A stretch of DNA of 64,000 nucleotides from Pseudobdellovibrionaceae bacterium (GCA_020635235.1 JACKAF010000005.1:62001-126000); one strand, 5' to 3'; shown: positions 16,718-25,657, numbered from the stretch's first letter. Made by a program: numbers and translations. The notes: generated from the letters alone by a model not told the origin.

Positions 16718-17773
16718 ATGACAACGCTCGACAAGCAACCGGTAGAGCCTCTTTTGGAACTTCTCCAGTCAGCTGAGGAGGTTTCAGTAGAGGAAATCGC
16801 CTCCGCCCAACCCCAGCAACGTACTTTCGTTCTCAAGCTTCAGCCCAAGAAGGACAGCCTCCCGTCCGTTCCGGCCCCAACTCCTGAATATAGCCGTGAG
16901 TATTTGTTGGAGAATGCTCGCTTACTCATCCAGAACGGGGATTTTCTGCTCGCCCAGAACCTGTACTCCCGTCTCCTTCAAAACAATATTCAGGATGCTG
17001 ATGCCCTAAAAGGATTGGGCATCTGTTTGCTGCGTCTCGGTGATCGCCCCAAAGCCAAAAAATGTTTCAGCGCTCTTTGGGAGCTGCACGACAGCGAAGA
17101 AGCGCTCGTTTGGCTGGGACATTGTTACTCCAAGGAAGGGGACGATCGACGCGCCATTCAAACCTTTGGGGGAATCCGCACCTTAGAGGCTCTCAGCAAA
17201 GAAGACAGGTTTGAAGTCTTGAAAGAATCCGGAAATTGCTATTTTCGTTTGGGCCGGGAAACTGAGGCGCGGGTCGCTTATCTGGATGCCATGAAGGTGC
17301 GTCCTGATTCCGTACTTCTTGAGGTCAATCTGGGAATGCTTGAGCTTCAGTGCCATCGTCTCGATGACGCAGAAAAACACTTTCAACGAGCCCTCGACTT
17401 GGATGCCGGCTGCTCGAAGGCCTTTAGCGGTCTGGCATTGGTCGCTCAGGAGCGCGAGGATTTTTTTGTTGCTGAGAAATACTTCTACAAAGCTCTAGAT
17501 CTTGATCCTCTCAATCAAACAGCACTTTTGCAGTTGGTCGCGCGAGCGCACCGGTGCGGGGAGTTCGCGGCGATATCGGAGCGGTTGAAACAGTTTGTAG
17601 CCCAGGAACCTGACAACGTGGACGTCAACTACGCCTATGCGACGGTGCTTTTCAAGCGTGGCCGCTGGGCGGAGTGCAGAGAACGCTTGCATACTGCGCT
17701 GACCAAAGATCCGCACCACCGCCCTTCGCAGAAACTAAATCGCGAACTTACTCAGAATCGCCATCCGGCATAG
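16718..17773 (+). CDS. Cytoplasmic TPR-repeat protein of the flagellar block
   Basis: 351 residues, no signal peptide. The first 60 residues are low-complexity, Pro/Gln/Glu-rich. From about residue 65 at least six TPR units follow (NARLLIQNGDFLLAQNLYSRLL; VNLGMLELQCHRLDDAEKHFQRALDLD; GLALVAQEREDFFVAEKYFYKALDLDP). It should act as a protein-binding scaffold. Its place between the FliT-like gene and an unknown gene suggests a role linked to flagella, for example regulation or assembly, but this is only context. The 155-base gap before it shows no convincing promoter. Confidence 0.75.
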   Translation: MTTLDKQPVEPLLELLQSAEEVSVEEIASAQPQQRTFVLKLQPKKDSLPSVPAPTPEYSREYLLENARLLIQNGDFLLAQNLYSRLLQNNIQDADALKGLGICLLRLGDRPKAKKCFSALWELHDSEEALVWLGHCYSKEGDDRRAIQTFGGIRTLEALSKEDRFEVLKESGNCYFRLGRETEARVAYLDAMKVRPDSVLLEVNLGMLELQCHRLDDAEKHFQRALDLDAGCSKAFSGLALVAQEREDFFVAEKYFYKALDLDPLNQTALLQLVARAHRCGEFAAISERLKQFVAQEPDNVDVNYAYATVLFKRGRWAECRERLHTALTKDPHHRPSQKLNRELTQNRHPA

Positions 17774-17781
17774 GGGATAAA

Positions 17782-18408
17782 ATGGTACTCGTCAGCATTG
17801 ATGATAAAAAAGCCGAAGTACTACCGGAGGCCCCCCGCACGTTGGAGGCTTTTCTGAATGGAATAGTTTCTAGCTTGCCTCCAGACAGAGTGGTGACGGA
17901 AGTTTTTTTGAACGGAAGTCGGCTGCCTGCCTTGTCTCGCCTCGCGGGTTTTGAGTTTGAGGGAATGGAAAATCTCCAAATTAGAACTGCCAGCAAACGT
18001 ATGTGGGCCGCCGACGGCGTAGAAAATGCTCTCCAATCTATCCAGCGTTTGCAGCAGAGTTTTTTGCGAGCCACCGAAATCTATCTGGAAGCGGATCCGT
18101 CCGAGGCGCGGGGCTGTCTCGGTCGTTGTTTGGACGGCGCCGAAAAATTTCTTGAAACCATGTGCATTGCCCAGAATGTGCTGGAGCTGGATTTCTCAAG
18201 TCTCTCAGTAGGGAACTCCTCCCTTCGTCAAATCGAGCTGGAGTTAGCCAGCATCATCGGCCAACTCAAAGATCCGGCCGTCCTGTCAGATGTAGAGGCA
18301 GTGGCCGAGCGCGTGGAATACGAACTCCTTCCCAATCTCCATGCTTGGAACGCTGCGCTAAGACAACTTCAGCAGCGAGCCAGTTCCCCATCGCACTTGG
18401 AAGACTAA
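17782..18408 (+). CDS. Unknown protein at the end of the flagellar block
   Basis: 208 residues from the ATG at 17782, eight bases after the TPR gene stop. An open frame extends upstream inside the TPR gene but without protein character. The N-terminal 75 residues read like a small beta-grasp-type domain (MVLVSIDDKKAEVLPEAP... VTEVFLNGSRLP... FEFEGMENLQIRTAS). The rest is helical with long amphipathic stretches. I recognise no family. Close coupling to the TPR gene suggests that the two proteins work together. Confidence 0.6.
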   Translation: MVLVSIDDKKAEVLPEAPRTLEAFLNGIVSSLPPDRVVTEVFLNGSRLPALSRLAGFEFEGMENLQIRTASKRMWAADGVENALQSIQRLQQSFLRATEIYLEADPSEARGCLGRCLDGAEKFLETMCIAQNVLELDFSSLSVGNSSLRQIELELASIIGQLKDPAVLSDVEAVAERVEYELLPNLHAWNAALRQLQQRASSPSHLED

Positions 18409-18459
18409 GCGCACCTATTTGTTAACGCTGCCTGACTAGACCCCTACATTGCGTTTGCA

Positions 18460-18533
18460 AAGCCCCCCATCGTCTTTTACTTTGTTTTTGGGCCTAAAAA
18501 CACCGACTACATGCGTTGTTTTTGAGGGGGCTT
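18460..18533. repeat. Nested inverted repeats between flagellar block and M14 gene
   Basis: Outer arms AAGCCCCC (18460-18467) and GGGGGCTT (18526-18533) enclose a near-perfect 20-base palindrome at 18483-18502 (TGTTTTTGGG followed by CCTAAAAACA, one symmetric mismatch pair). It lies in the 148-base gap before the carboxypeptidase gene. It could end the flagellar transcript or form a 5' leader structure or operator for the next gene. Confidence 0.4.
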
Positions 18534-18556
18534 AGACACATTTGGGGGGACGCTAC

Positions 18557-19990
18557 ATGCCTAGGAAGTATTACCTACTTTTTTTGCTACTTTTTTCTAC
18601 TTCGGTTTTCGCCAAGAACCACCTGGTGGAGTTGCGTGCGCTAAACGCAGAACTCCTTGCCGACTACTTGACCGAACAAGGGTACGACATCCCTGGGCAC
18701 GTTGAGGCGACCGGCAAAGTCGACGTGGTAACCGAAAACCCTAAGGCTTTGGAGCAACTCGCAGTTACATTGTCCAACGACGCGAAGTTGAACTTTGAAA
18801 TCCGCGGGGTCACACCGACGGCACCCTATAGAAAGTTTGCCGGAACCGGGGTCGCGGACTTTCTGGAGTCTTACTACGATCGTGAAGAAAGTTTGAACGT
18901 ACTCAAGGGCCTGGAACGGGACTACCCGGACTATGCGAGAGTCTACAATCTTAATGAGTGGCTGGGACTGCCCAAAACTCCGGATGGCAACGCGCTCTAC
19001 GCTCTGCAGGTGAGTGAAAGACCCGGTGTAGTGGAAGATGAGCCGAAAATGCTTGTCATTGGCCAGCACCACGCGCGCGAAGTCACCACACACCATATCG
19101 TGCTCGACTCGGCGACGGCCCTACTCAAGAGCGTTGCCGCGGGGGAGGAAAGCGCAAAGAAATTTGTGAAAGATTCTTCCATTTGGTTTGTTCCGGTGGT
19201 GAATCCCGATGGTCTCCAGCACGTTTTTGAAGTGGATCGAATGTGGCGCAAGAACCGCGCTCGAAATAGCGATGGTAGCCGCGGAGTGGATCTGAACCGC
19301 AACTATGCGTTTAAGTGGGGAGCCTGTGGAATGAACTCCCCGATCGGAGCCAGCGAGGTCTTTAAGGGCCCTTCGGCACAGTCCGAGGTGGAAGTTCAAG
19401 TAATGGACAAGCTGAACGCAAAACTGCGCGCGCAGTACGTCCTGTCTTTCCACAGTTACGGGAATGAAGTCCTGTACCCTTACTTGTGCGGAGACATGGC
19501 CGAGAGCGAGATCTATTATGGTTTGCGCGATCGCCTTGCAGACAAACTGGGGTATGGCATGCGCGTCGGTAGCGCCTCTGGCGAGGACTTTGAGCAACAC
19601 TACGCGCGCTACGGGAGTTTAGCGTTTTTGATTGAGGTCGGGACAACGTTCCAGCCGTCCTTTGAAACCTACAAACAGACGATCTGGCCGACTATCGGAA
19701 AAGCGGTGCCCTTTATTCTCTCAGAAATGCACAGCGCTTTTGTGCAGCTACAGGTAGTAGACAGTGCGACCGGTAGCCCACTCGAGGCCAAGCTAAGTCT
19801 TGAGGAAATCGAGTTCAAAGAGGGTGAAAGCCGGTCCACGGACGCTTTTGGAAGCTACCGTTGGCGTTTGTCTCCGGGAACGTATTCGCTCTCGGTTGAG
19901 CGCGAGGGTTATCGAACTAAGACCGTTCCCGTGGTGGCCTCTGGCCGGATCGATAAACTACGAATTGAGTTGGAAAAGTCGGGCTCGTAG
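18557..19990 (+). CDS. Secreted M14-family zinc carboxypeptidase
   Basis: 477 residues from ATG 18557 with GGGGGGA upstream. A signal peptide (MPRKYYLLFLLLFSTSVFA) is followed by a pro-region (about 20-90) and an M14 catalytic domain: zinc ligands in QHHARE (H-x-x-E) and the later His in FHSYGNE, substrate-binding NPDG, RKNR and DLNRNY, and catalytic Glu in LIEVGTTFQPS. The last ~80 residues (VQLQVVDSATGSPLEAKLSLEE...) resemble the transthyretin-like carboxypeptidase regulatory domain. It should remove C-terminal residues from peptides in the periplasm or outside the cell. Secreted peptidases are frequent in predatory bacteria, so a role in nutrition is plausible. Confidence 0.9.
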   Translation: MPRKYYLLFLLLFSTSVFAKNHLVELRALNAELLADYLTEQGYDIPGHVEATGKVDVVTENPKALEQLAVTLSNDAKLNFEIRGVTPTAPYRKFAGTGVADFLESYYDREESLNVLKGLERDYPDYARVYNLNEWLGLPKTPDGNALYALQVSERPGVVEDEPKMLVIGQHHAREVTTHHIVLDSATALLKSVAAGEESAKKFVKDSSIWFVPVVNPDGLQHVFEVDRMWRKNRARNSDGSRGVDLNRNYAFKWGACGMNSPIGASEVFKGPSAQSEVEVQVMDKLNAKLRAQYVLSFHSYGNEVLYPYLCGDMAESEIYYGLRDRLADKLGYGMRVGSASGEDFEQHYARYGSLAFLIEVGTTFQPSFETYKQTIWPTIGKAVPFILSEMHSAFVQLQVVDSATGSPLEAKLSLEEIEFKEGESRSTDAFGSYRWRLSPGTYSLSVEREGYRTKTVPVVASGRIDKLRIELEKSGS

Positions 19991-20026
19991 GTTCGTTTTT
20001 CCTTGCCTCTTTTTTACAAAGCATTA

Positions 20027-20062
20027 CTGTCCAGGGCATGCCAAGTTCGATGCCCTGGACAG
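20027..20062 (+). promoter_or_regulatory. Perfect 13-base inverted repeat on the murE start codon
   Basis: Arms CTGTCCAGGGCAT (20027-20039) and ATGCCCTGGACAG (20050-20062) flank a ten-base loop. The first murE ATG (20038) is at the end of the left arm and the loop; a second in-frame ATG (20050) opens the right arm. Either start would be held in a stable mRNA stem. No clear Shine-Dalgarno is visible upstream, so the structure probably affects murE translation, or it is a DNA operator. Confidence 0.65.
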
Positions 20063-21504
20063 ATCTTATTCCTGCCGAAACCCTTGTTGCCTCAAAATTG
20101 CAAACCCCGACCACAGTAACAGGACTCAGCTGTGATTCCCGCAAGGTCGGTCCCGGGGTGTTGTTTTTTGCCATTCCGGGGACTCGCCAGGATGGACACG
20201 ACTATTTGGAAGAGGTGCTTCGGCAAGGCGCGTTTGCGGTCGTTGAGCGGGAAGACAGCTTCCTAACGCATCCTCAAACGGTACGTGTAAAGTCGAGCCG
20301 CAAGGCTTTCGCCTTGGCCTGTGCCGCCTGGTTCGGGCACCCGACCGAACATTTTCATTTGGTAGGTCTCACGGGTACCAACGGAAAGACGACGACCGCG
20401 CACTTGTGCGAGCAGGTATGGGAAGGCCTGAATTTTAAGACTGGGCGAATCGGGACGGTAAACTACAAAGTGGGCGACAAGATAACGGAGTCTTCGCTGA
20501 CGACCCCCGACCCATACACCGTGCAATACCTCTTTAACGAGATGCGAGAGGCGGGTGTTGCGTTTGCCGCAATGGAAGTTTCGTCGATCGCGTTGGATCA
20601 GGAGCGGGTTTCCGGTACCCGCTTTTCTGGCGCACTTTTCACGAACCTCACCCAAGATCATTTGGACTACCATGGGGACGTGGAGAGCTACTTTGCCGCG
20701 AAGGAAAAGCTGTTTCGCGAGCTTAACCCCGGCTTTGCTGCCATCTGCACGGAGGACGCTTTCGGAAAGCGGCTGGAGAGGCAGGCCTATCCGGTATACA
20801 CCTTTTCCCGCTTGGACGCCGACGCGGACTTTTTTGTGCAGGATCTGCAGTGCGATCTGAAGGGCAGCCAGGCGCGAGTGCGTACACCCAGCGGCGAACT
20901 GGACTTGCGACTGAACTTATTGGGGAGCCACAACGTGATCAACGCGGTGGGGGTGCTTGCTTTGTGCCACGGCCTCGGATTGGAAGCAGACGCCGTAGCG
21001 GAAAAGCTCTCGGAGGCTTCGGGGGCCCCCGGCAGATTGCAGATGGCCGAAACCGGCGGCAAAGCACACGTGTTTGTGGACTACGCCCACACACCGGACG
21101 CCCTGCTGAATGTTTTGCGTTTACTACATGAGGTTCGTGGAAAGTCAGGCGGGCGGCTGTTTTGTGTTTTTGGCTGCGGGGGCGATCGGGATCGCGGGAA
21201 GCGACCGCTCATGGCGAGCGTGGCCTCTGAGTGGAGCGACGTGTGCATTGCGACATCGGATAACCCGCGAACAGAAGATCCCAACGCCATATTGGATGAC
21301 GTAGAAGCGGGCATCCTTCCGGGGCGGGCCGAATATAAGCGGGAAGTAGATCGCCGCCGCGCCATCGGATTGGCGCTTAGTCTCGCCGGGCCGAAAGACA
21401 TCGTTCTCATTGCGGGCAAGGGCCACGAGGACTACCAGATACTGGGCACGACGAAAATCCATTTTGACGATGTGGAAGTCGTGAGGGAGTATTACCAAAT
21501 CTAA
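20038..21504 (+). CDS. murE: UDP-MurNAc-L-Ala-D-Glu:meso-diaminopimelate ligase MurE
   Basis: 488 residues from ATG 20038 (or 484 from ATG 20050). Mur ligase fold in three domains: N-terminal UDP-binding (SCDSRKVGPGVLFFAIPG), central ATPase with GTNGKTTT near residue 115-122, and C-terminal domain. The DNPR motif (ATSDNPRTEDP) marks use of meso-diaminopimelate rather than lysine. It adds the third residue of the stem peptide in the cytoplasm. It overlaps murF by one base (TAATG). It begins the second half of the dcw cluster, separated from ftsI by over 8 kb and on the opposite strand. Confidence 0.96.
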   Translation: MPSSMPWTDLIPAETLVASKLQTPTTVTGLSCDSRKVGPGVLFFAIPGTRQDGHDYLEEVLRQGAFAVVEREDSFLTHPQTVRVKSSRKAFALACAAWFGHPTEHFHLVGLTGTNGKTTTAHLCEQVWEGLNFKTGRIGTVNYKVGDKITESSLTTPDPYTVQYLFNEMREAGVAFAAMEVSSIALDQERVSGTRFSGALFTNLTQDHLDYHGDVESYFAAKEKLFRELNPGFAAICTEDAFGKRLERQAYPVYTFSRLDADADFFVQDLQCDLKGSQARVRTPSGELDLRLNLLGSHNVINAVGVLALCHGLGLEADAVAEKLSEASGAPGRLQMAETGGKAHVFVDYAHTPDALLNVLRLLHEVRGKSGGRLFCVFGCGGDRDRGKRPLMASVASEWSDVCIATSDNPRTEDPNAILDDVEAGILPGRAEYKREVDRRRAIGLALSLAGPKDIVLIAGKGHEDYQILGTTKIHFDDVEVVREYYQI

Positions 21505-22925
21505 TGTTTAGCTGGGTAAAACTTGCTCATCTCGCCAACTGGGCTGACGCCAAGTGCGTGGGGGAATTCTCTAAAGACCATACGGTCCGAGCGATTTCTA
21601 CGGATACGCGCTCGATAGAGGCGGGGGACGTGTTTGTGGCGCTGCGCGGCGAACGCTTCGACGGACACGATCACACCGCGGACGCTGCCGCGAAAGGGGC
21701 CGTTGCGGTCATCGCCGAGCGGCAGACTCCAGCGGCGATTCCACATTTTGTCGTCAAGGATTCGTTGCGGGCCTTTGCGACGATCGGGGCTCGATTGAGA
21801 GATCGTTTCCAGGGGAAAGTGGTCGCTGTCACAGGATCCGCCGGCAAGTCGTCCACCAAGGAGATGGTCGCCGTTTTCTTGGGGGAGCGTGTAGTCAAGT
21901 CACCGGCAAGCTTCAACAACTTGCTAGGGGTTTCCAAGACATTGACCTTGCTTGAGGACGACACGGAATTCCTGGTTCTCGAAATGGGTATGAACGCGAT
22001 TGGTGAGATCCGCGAAATGTGCCAGTACTTCCGTCCGCAGGTAGGGCTTATTACAAATATTGGTGACGCGCACGTTGGGAAGTTGGGAAGCTTGCGAAAA
22101 GTCTTTGAAGCAAAGAAGGAAATGTTCGATTTCTTGGCCTCGCAAGACACCACACTTGGCGTTGCGCTTAACAAAGGCCATGCGCGGGTGATGGAAGCCT
22201 ATGCACTGGCATTTTCCGGAAAGAGTGTCCCCACCGTGAGCTACTGTGTGGGTTCGGACGAAGACCGAGCCGATGTACGAGTTCTCGACGTTAGAATAGA
22301 TCCTCAAACGGCCAAGCTCAATTTGAAAATCCAAGTGCGTGAAGAAAGCCTTGAGGCCTCACTTCCCATCTTTGGACAGCACCACGCAGAGAATATAGCT
22401 GCCGCCATTTCGGTTACTCAGCTTTTTGGAGTACCGCTAGAACGCGTACGCGAACGTCTGTTAGGGATACGCCCGGCCACTCACCGCGGCGAGATTGTAC
22501 CCCTGGATTCGGGAACTGTGCTGATCGATGAATCGTATAATTCAAACCCGACCGCCCTACATTCTGCATTGGAGAGTATTTCGCGGCTCGACCCCGCACG
22601 CCGGAAGCTGGTCATTTTGGGAGATATGTTGGAGCTAGGGGAGTTCGAGTCGGACTACCACCGCCAGGTCGGGGAGTGGCTCGCAGACCTGCTGGCAGGT
22701 CATCCCCTTGGGTTCGTGGCAGTTGGCCAAAGGATGGCGCTTGCGGCGGACGTCCTCAAAAAGCGCCGTCCCAAGGCCGAGGTTACGACCGCCTCCGACG
22801 TGCAGTCGGCACTGGCGCGTCTATCTGAAGCGCACCGGCCGGGAGATGTGGTTTTGGTGAAGAGTTCTCGTGGTGGAAATCTGGACAAGCTCGTGGACGC
22901 GATGCGCCGCGATGCTGCGCGTTGA
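21504..22925 (+). CDS. murF: UDP-MurNAc-tripeptide:D-Ala-D-Ala ligase MurF
   Basis: 473 residues. Mur ligase signatures: STDTRSIEAGDVFVALRGERFDGHDH at the N terminus, ATP-binding VTGSAGKSSTKEM, EMGMNAIGEI, and the C-terminal IDESYNSNPTALHSALESI with DMLELGEF. It attaches D-Ala-D-Ala to the UDP-MurNAc-tripeptide. The start codon overlaps the murE stop, so translation is coupled. A 122-base gap follows before mraY. Confidence 0.96.
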   Translation: MFSWVKLAHLANWADAKCVGEFSKDHTVRAISTDTRSIEAGDVFVALRGERFDGHDHTADAAAKGAVAVIAERQTPAAIPHFVVKDSLRAFATIGARLRDRFQGKVVAVTGSAGKSSTKEMVAVFLGERVVKSPASFNNLLGVSKTLTLLEDDTEFLVLEMGMNAIGEIREMCQYFRPQVGLITNIGDAHVGKLGSLRKVFEAKKEMFDFLASQDTTLGVALNKGHARVMEAYALAFSGKSVPTVSYCVGSDEDRADVRVLDVRIDPQTAKLNLKIQVREESLEASLPIFGQHHAENIAAAISVTQLFGVPLERVRERLLGIRPATHRGEIVPLDSGTVLIDESYNSNPTALHSALESISRLDPARRKLVILGDMLELGEFESDYHRQVGEWLADLLAGHPLGFVAVGQRMALAADVLKKRRPKAEVTTASDVQSALARLSEAHRPGDVVLVKSSRGGNLDKLVDAMRRDAAR

Positions 22926-23047
22926 CGCTCCGCTGGATCGGGGACCTGCCACTTTAGTGTGTAATATCAAAAACTTGCAACTTTGAGGTTGCTCCCCCCT
23001 GGACTTTCAAGTAAGTCTGGGTCGGGATAAAAAAGAGATAGAAGGCC

Positions 23048-24124
23048 GTGTTATATCATCTTTTCTATTCGTTTCACGACGTAGTCCCGGGTTTTAATGT
23101 CTTTCGCTACATTACTTTCCGGGCGCTATGCGCGGGACTAACAGCTTTGGTTCTGAGTTTTGCTCTTGGGCCTTTGTTTATCAGGGTTCTTGCGAACCGC
23201 CAGATTGGGCAAACCATTCGGGAGGATGGTCCCCAGTCCCACTTGAAGAAGCGCGGGACGCCCACTATGGGTGGCCTGCTGATTCTGATGACTGTGGTTG
23301 TTTCCACCTTATTATGGGCGGATCTGACCAACCGTTACATCTGGCTTGTGCTGGCGGTAACGATCGGTTTTGGCTTTGTTGGCTGGCTCGATGACTACCT
23401 GAAAATTAAAGAGCACAACTCGAAGGGACTTTCTGAGAGAGCCAAGATGGTACTTCAGACCCTCATCACTGGTGGGGTTGTTTGGTACTTGCTCTCTTAT
23501 ATGAGTATGGACACGGTACTTTATGTGCCGTTTTTCCGAGGGTTTACGCCGGAGCTTGGCTGGCTTTATATACCCTTTGCTTGGTTTGTTATTGTGGGAA
23601 CGTCAAATTCTGTGAACTTAACCGACGGCCTAGACGGCTTGGCGATCGGTCCTATTATCAGCACAGCCGCCACGTTTACTCTGCTTTCGTATTTGGCAGG
23701 GCACTCCAAACTAGCAGCGTACCTTTATATTCCCTATGTCTTGGATGCTGGGGAACTCACGATTTTTTGCGGGGCGATTGCCTGTGCCGGTATCGGCTTT
23801 CTTTGGTTCAATACGTACCCCGCGCAAGTTTTTATGGGTGATGTAGGGGCCTTGGCGTTGGGCGGTGCTATCGGAACGGTGGCGCTGATCACTCAGAACG
23901 AACTCCTTTTGGTGATAGTGGGAGGCATTTTTGTCATGGAGGCGATTTCCGTTATTACGCAGCGGATTTCATACAAAATGACTAAGAAACGCGTCTTCAG
24001 AATGGCGCCTATTCACCACCATTTTGAGTTGTCTGGGTGGGCGGAGCCGCAAGTGACGGTCCGTTTTTGGATCATATCGATCATTCTCGCCATGTTGGCT
24101 TTGGCGACGTTGAAATTGAGATAG
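23048..24124 (+). CDS. mraY: Phospho-MurNAc-pentapeptide transferase MraY
   Basis: 358 residues from a GTG start with AGAAGG just upstream. It has about ten membrane helices. Seen: KKRGTPTMGG (cytoplasmic loop), the metal-binding aspartates in GWLDDYLK, the NLTDGLDGLA motif, and the C-terminal MAPIHHHFELSGW (HHH motif). MraY makes lipid I from UDP-MurNAc-pentapeptide and undecaprenyl phosphate. The leader has a small GCAAC/GTTGC repeat (22977-22992). murD follows 16 bases downstream. Confidence 0.97.
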   Translation: MLYHLFYSFHDVVPGFNVFRYITFRALCAGLTALVLSFALGPLFIRVLANRQIGQTIREDGPQSHLKKRGTPTMGGLLILMTVVVSTLLWADLTNRYIWLVLAVTIGFGFVGWLDDYLKIKEHNSKGLSERAKMVLQTLITGGVVWYLLSYMSMDTVLYVPFFRGFTPELGWLYIPFAWFVIVGTSNSVNLTDGLDGLAIGPIISTAATFTLLSYLAGHSKLAAYLYIPYVLDAGELTIFCGAIACAGIGFLWFNTYPAQVFMGDVGALALGGAIGTVALITQNELLLVIVGGIFVMEAISVITQRISYKMTKKRVFRMAPIHHHFELSGWAEPQVTVRFWIISIILAMLALATLKLR

Positions 24125-24140
24125 TTCGAGGGAGAGAGAG

Positions 24141-25526
24141 ATGGTTAAAATTAAGAAGAATATGCGCGTCCTGGTTGTGGGGATGGGCAGGACTGGAGTG
24201 GCTGCCACCAAGCTACTTTGCAAAAAAGGTTGTAAGGTTACTGTTACCGACGAGCTGAATAAGACTGATTTGATGGAGTCCATCGAGGCTTTGGAAGGCT
24301 ACAAGTACAAGGCCGAGCTCGGTAAACATGTTTTGAAGACTTTCTGCGATCAGGATTTGATTGTAGTAAGCCCGGGAGTGTCACTAGACATCAAGCCCTT
24401 GCGGCAGGCGGAACGTTCGAAGATTCCCATCATCAGCGAAGTAGAGCTCGCCAGTCTGTTTATCAACAAGCCGATCATTGCGGTTACAGGGACTAACGGT
24501 AAGACGACCACGTCTACACTCATCGCGGAGATGATTCGCGCTGTGGGCAAAACTGCCTTCCTCTGTGGGAACGTTGGGCAACCGATCTCTGATTATGTAA
24601 GCAAACGGGATCGCAGCGATTTCATCGTGCTCGAAATCAGCAGTTTCCAGCTGGAAACGACTCAGACACTCAAGCCTGCGGTTTCGGTTATTTTGAATCT
24701 GGCTCCGGACCACTTGGATCGCTACAGCAGCTATGACGACTACATCGAAGCCAAGATGCGTTTGGTGAAAAACCAGACCGAAGAAGATCACTTGGTGACA
24801 AATCTTCGGGACCATAAGCTGATGAGCTTGCTTTCAAACGTGAAGCCTAAAGCATTGTTTTTCACAACGGATGCGCTTGCCAAGATCCCCGTCCAGTATA
24901 CGGAGCGTTTCCAGGGGATGTACCTGGCTCCCCCGACCACGATGCACTTGCACGCCTCTCGCTGGAAGGACCATGAGTTTGACCTGAATGGGCTTTTGTT
25001 GCGCGGTCTGCACAACAAGGAAAACGTGATGGCCGCTGCTCTGGCTGCCAAGCTCGTTGGTGTTTCCAATGAAGCGATCCAGAAAGTGATCACTACATTC
25101 CAGCCCTTGCCACATCGCATGGAGTTTGTGGCGCGCAAGAATCAGGTTAATTTTTACAACGATTCCAAGGGGACAAATGTCCACTCTTTGATGAAATCCT
25201 TGGAGAGTTTCCGTGAACCGGTGATTCTGATTGCAGGCGGAAAGGACAAAGGCGAGGAATATGAAGTCCTCGAGTACTCAATTCGCAACCACGTGAAGAA
25301 TCTTATTTTGGTGGGCGAGGCTAAGGAAAAGATCAACCGCGCAGTCGGAGATTTTGCGGAGACTTTTCTCGTCGGCACTTTCGAAGAGGCCGTCTACCTG
25401 GCCTATCAGAAAGCCCGTTCTGGCGACGTTATCCTGCTTTCGCCGGGGTGCGCCAGCCAAGACATGTTCAAGAACTTTGAAGAGCGTGGCGATCGCTATA
25501 AAGCGCTTATCAACATGTTCCCGTAG
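24141..25526 (+). CDS. murD: UDP-MurNAc-L-alanine:D-glutamate ligase MurD
   Basis: 461 residues. Rossmann-like N terminus (MRVLVVGMGRTGVAATKLL), ATP-binding VTGTNGKTTTSTL, EISSFQLE, and C-terminal NFYNDSKGTNVHSLMKSL and LLSPGCASQDMFKNFEERGDRYK, all typical MurD. It adds D-glutamate to UDP-MurNAc-L-Ala. It has a strong GGGAGAGAGAG ribosome site. In the usual dcw cluster ftsW, murG and murC would follow. Here a strong terminator and hsp20 follow, so the cluster ends abruptly. Confidence 0.97.
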   Translation: MVKIKKNMRVLVVGMGRTGVAATKLLCKKGCKVTVTDELNKTDLMESIEALEGYKYKAELGKHVLKTFCDQDLIVVSPGVSLDIKPLRQAERSKIPIISEVELASLFINKPIIAVTGTNGKTTTSTLIAEMIRAVGKTAFLCGNVGQPISDYVSKRDRSDFIVLEISSFQLETTQTLKPAVSVILNLAPDHLDRYSSYDDYIEAKMRLVKNQTEEDHLVTNLRDHKLMSLLSNVKPKALFFTTDALAKIPVQYTERFQGMYLAPPTTMHLHASRWKDHEFDLNGLLLRGLHNKENVMAAALAAKLVGVSNEAIQKVITTFQPLPHRMEFVARKNQVNFYNDSKGTNVHSLMKSLESFREPVILIAGGKDKGEEYEVLEYSIRNHVKNLILVGEAKEKINRAVGDFAETFLVGTFEEAVYLAYQKARSGDVILLSPGCASQDMFKNFEERGDRYKALINMFP

Positions 25527-25550
25527 TAGGGACATTGTTTCATTCTTGAA

Positions 25551-25580
25551 GCCCTGTGGAGCCTTCCACAGGGCTTTTTT
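25551..25580 (+). terminator. Intrinsic terminator of the murE-murD operon
   Basis: A perfect 10-base stem GCCCTGTGGA (25551-25560) with loop GCCT and its complement (25565-25574) runs directly into TTTTTT (25575-25580). The flanking A/T adds an eleventh pair. It lies 24 bases after the murD stop and is the clearest terminator in the window. Confidence 0.95.
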
Positions 25581-25629
25581 ATTAAGTCCCTTTTGTTAAG
25601 TGCCTAATCTGCAATGGCTTTTCCCGCCT

Positions 25630-25657
25630 CTTGACAATTTTTTGAGCGTTCCCATTT
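25630..25657 (+). promoter_or_regulatory. Heat-shock (sigma-32 type) promoter of hsp20
   Basis: CTTGACA (25630-25636), a 14-base spacer, then CCCATTT (25651-25657). The sigma-32 consensus is CTTGAAA, 13-14 bases, CCCATNT, so this differs at one -35 base. Its position 58 bases before a small heat-shock protein gene supports the call. Confidence 0.8.
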
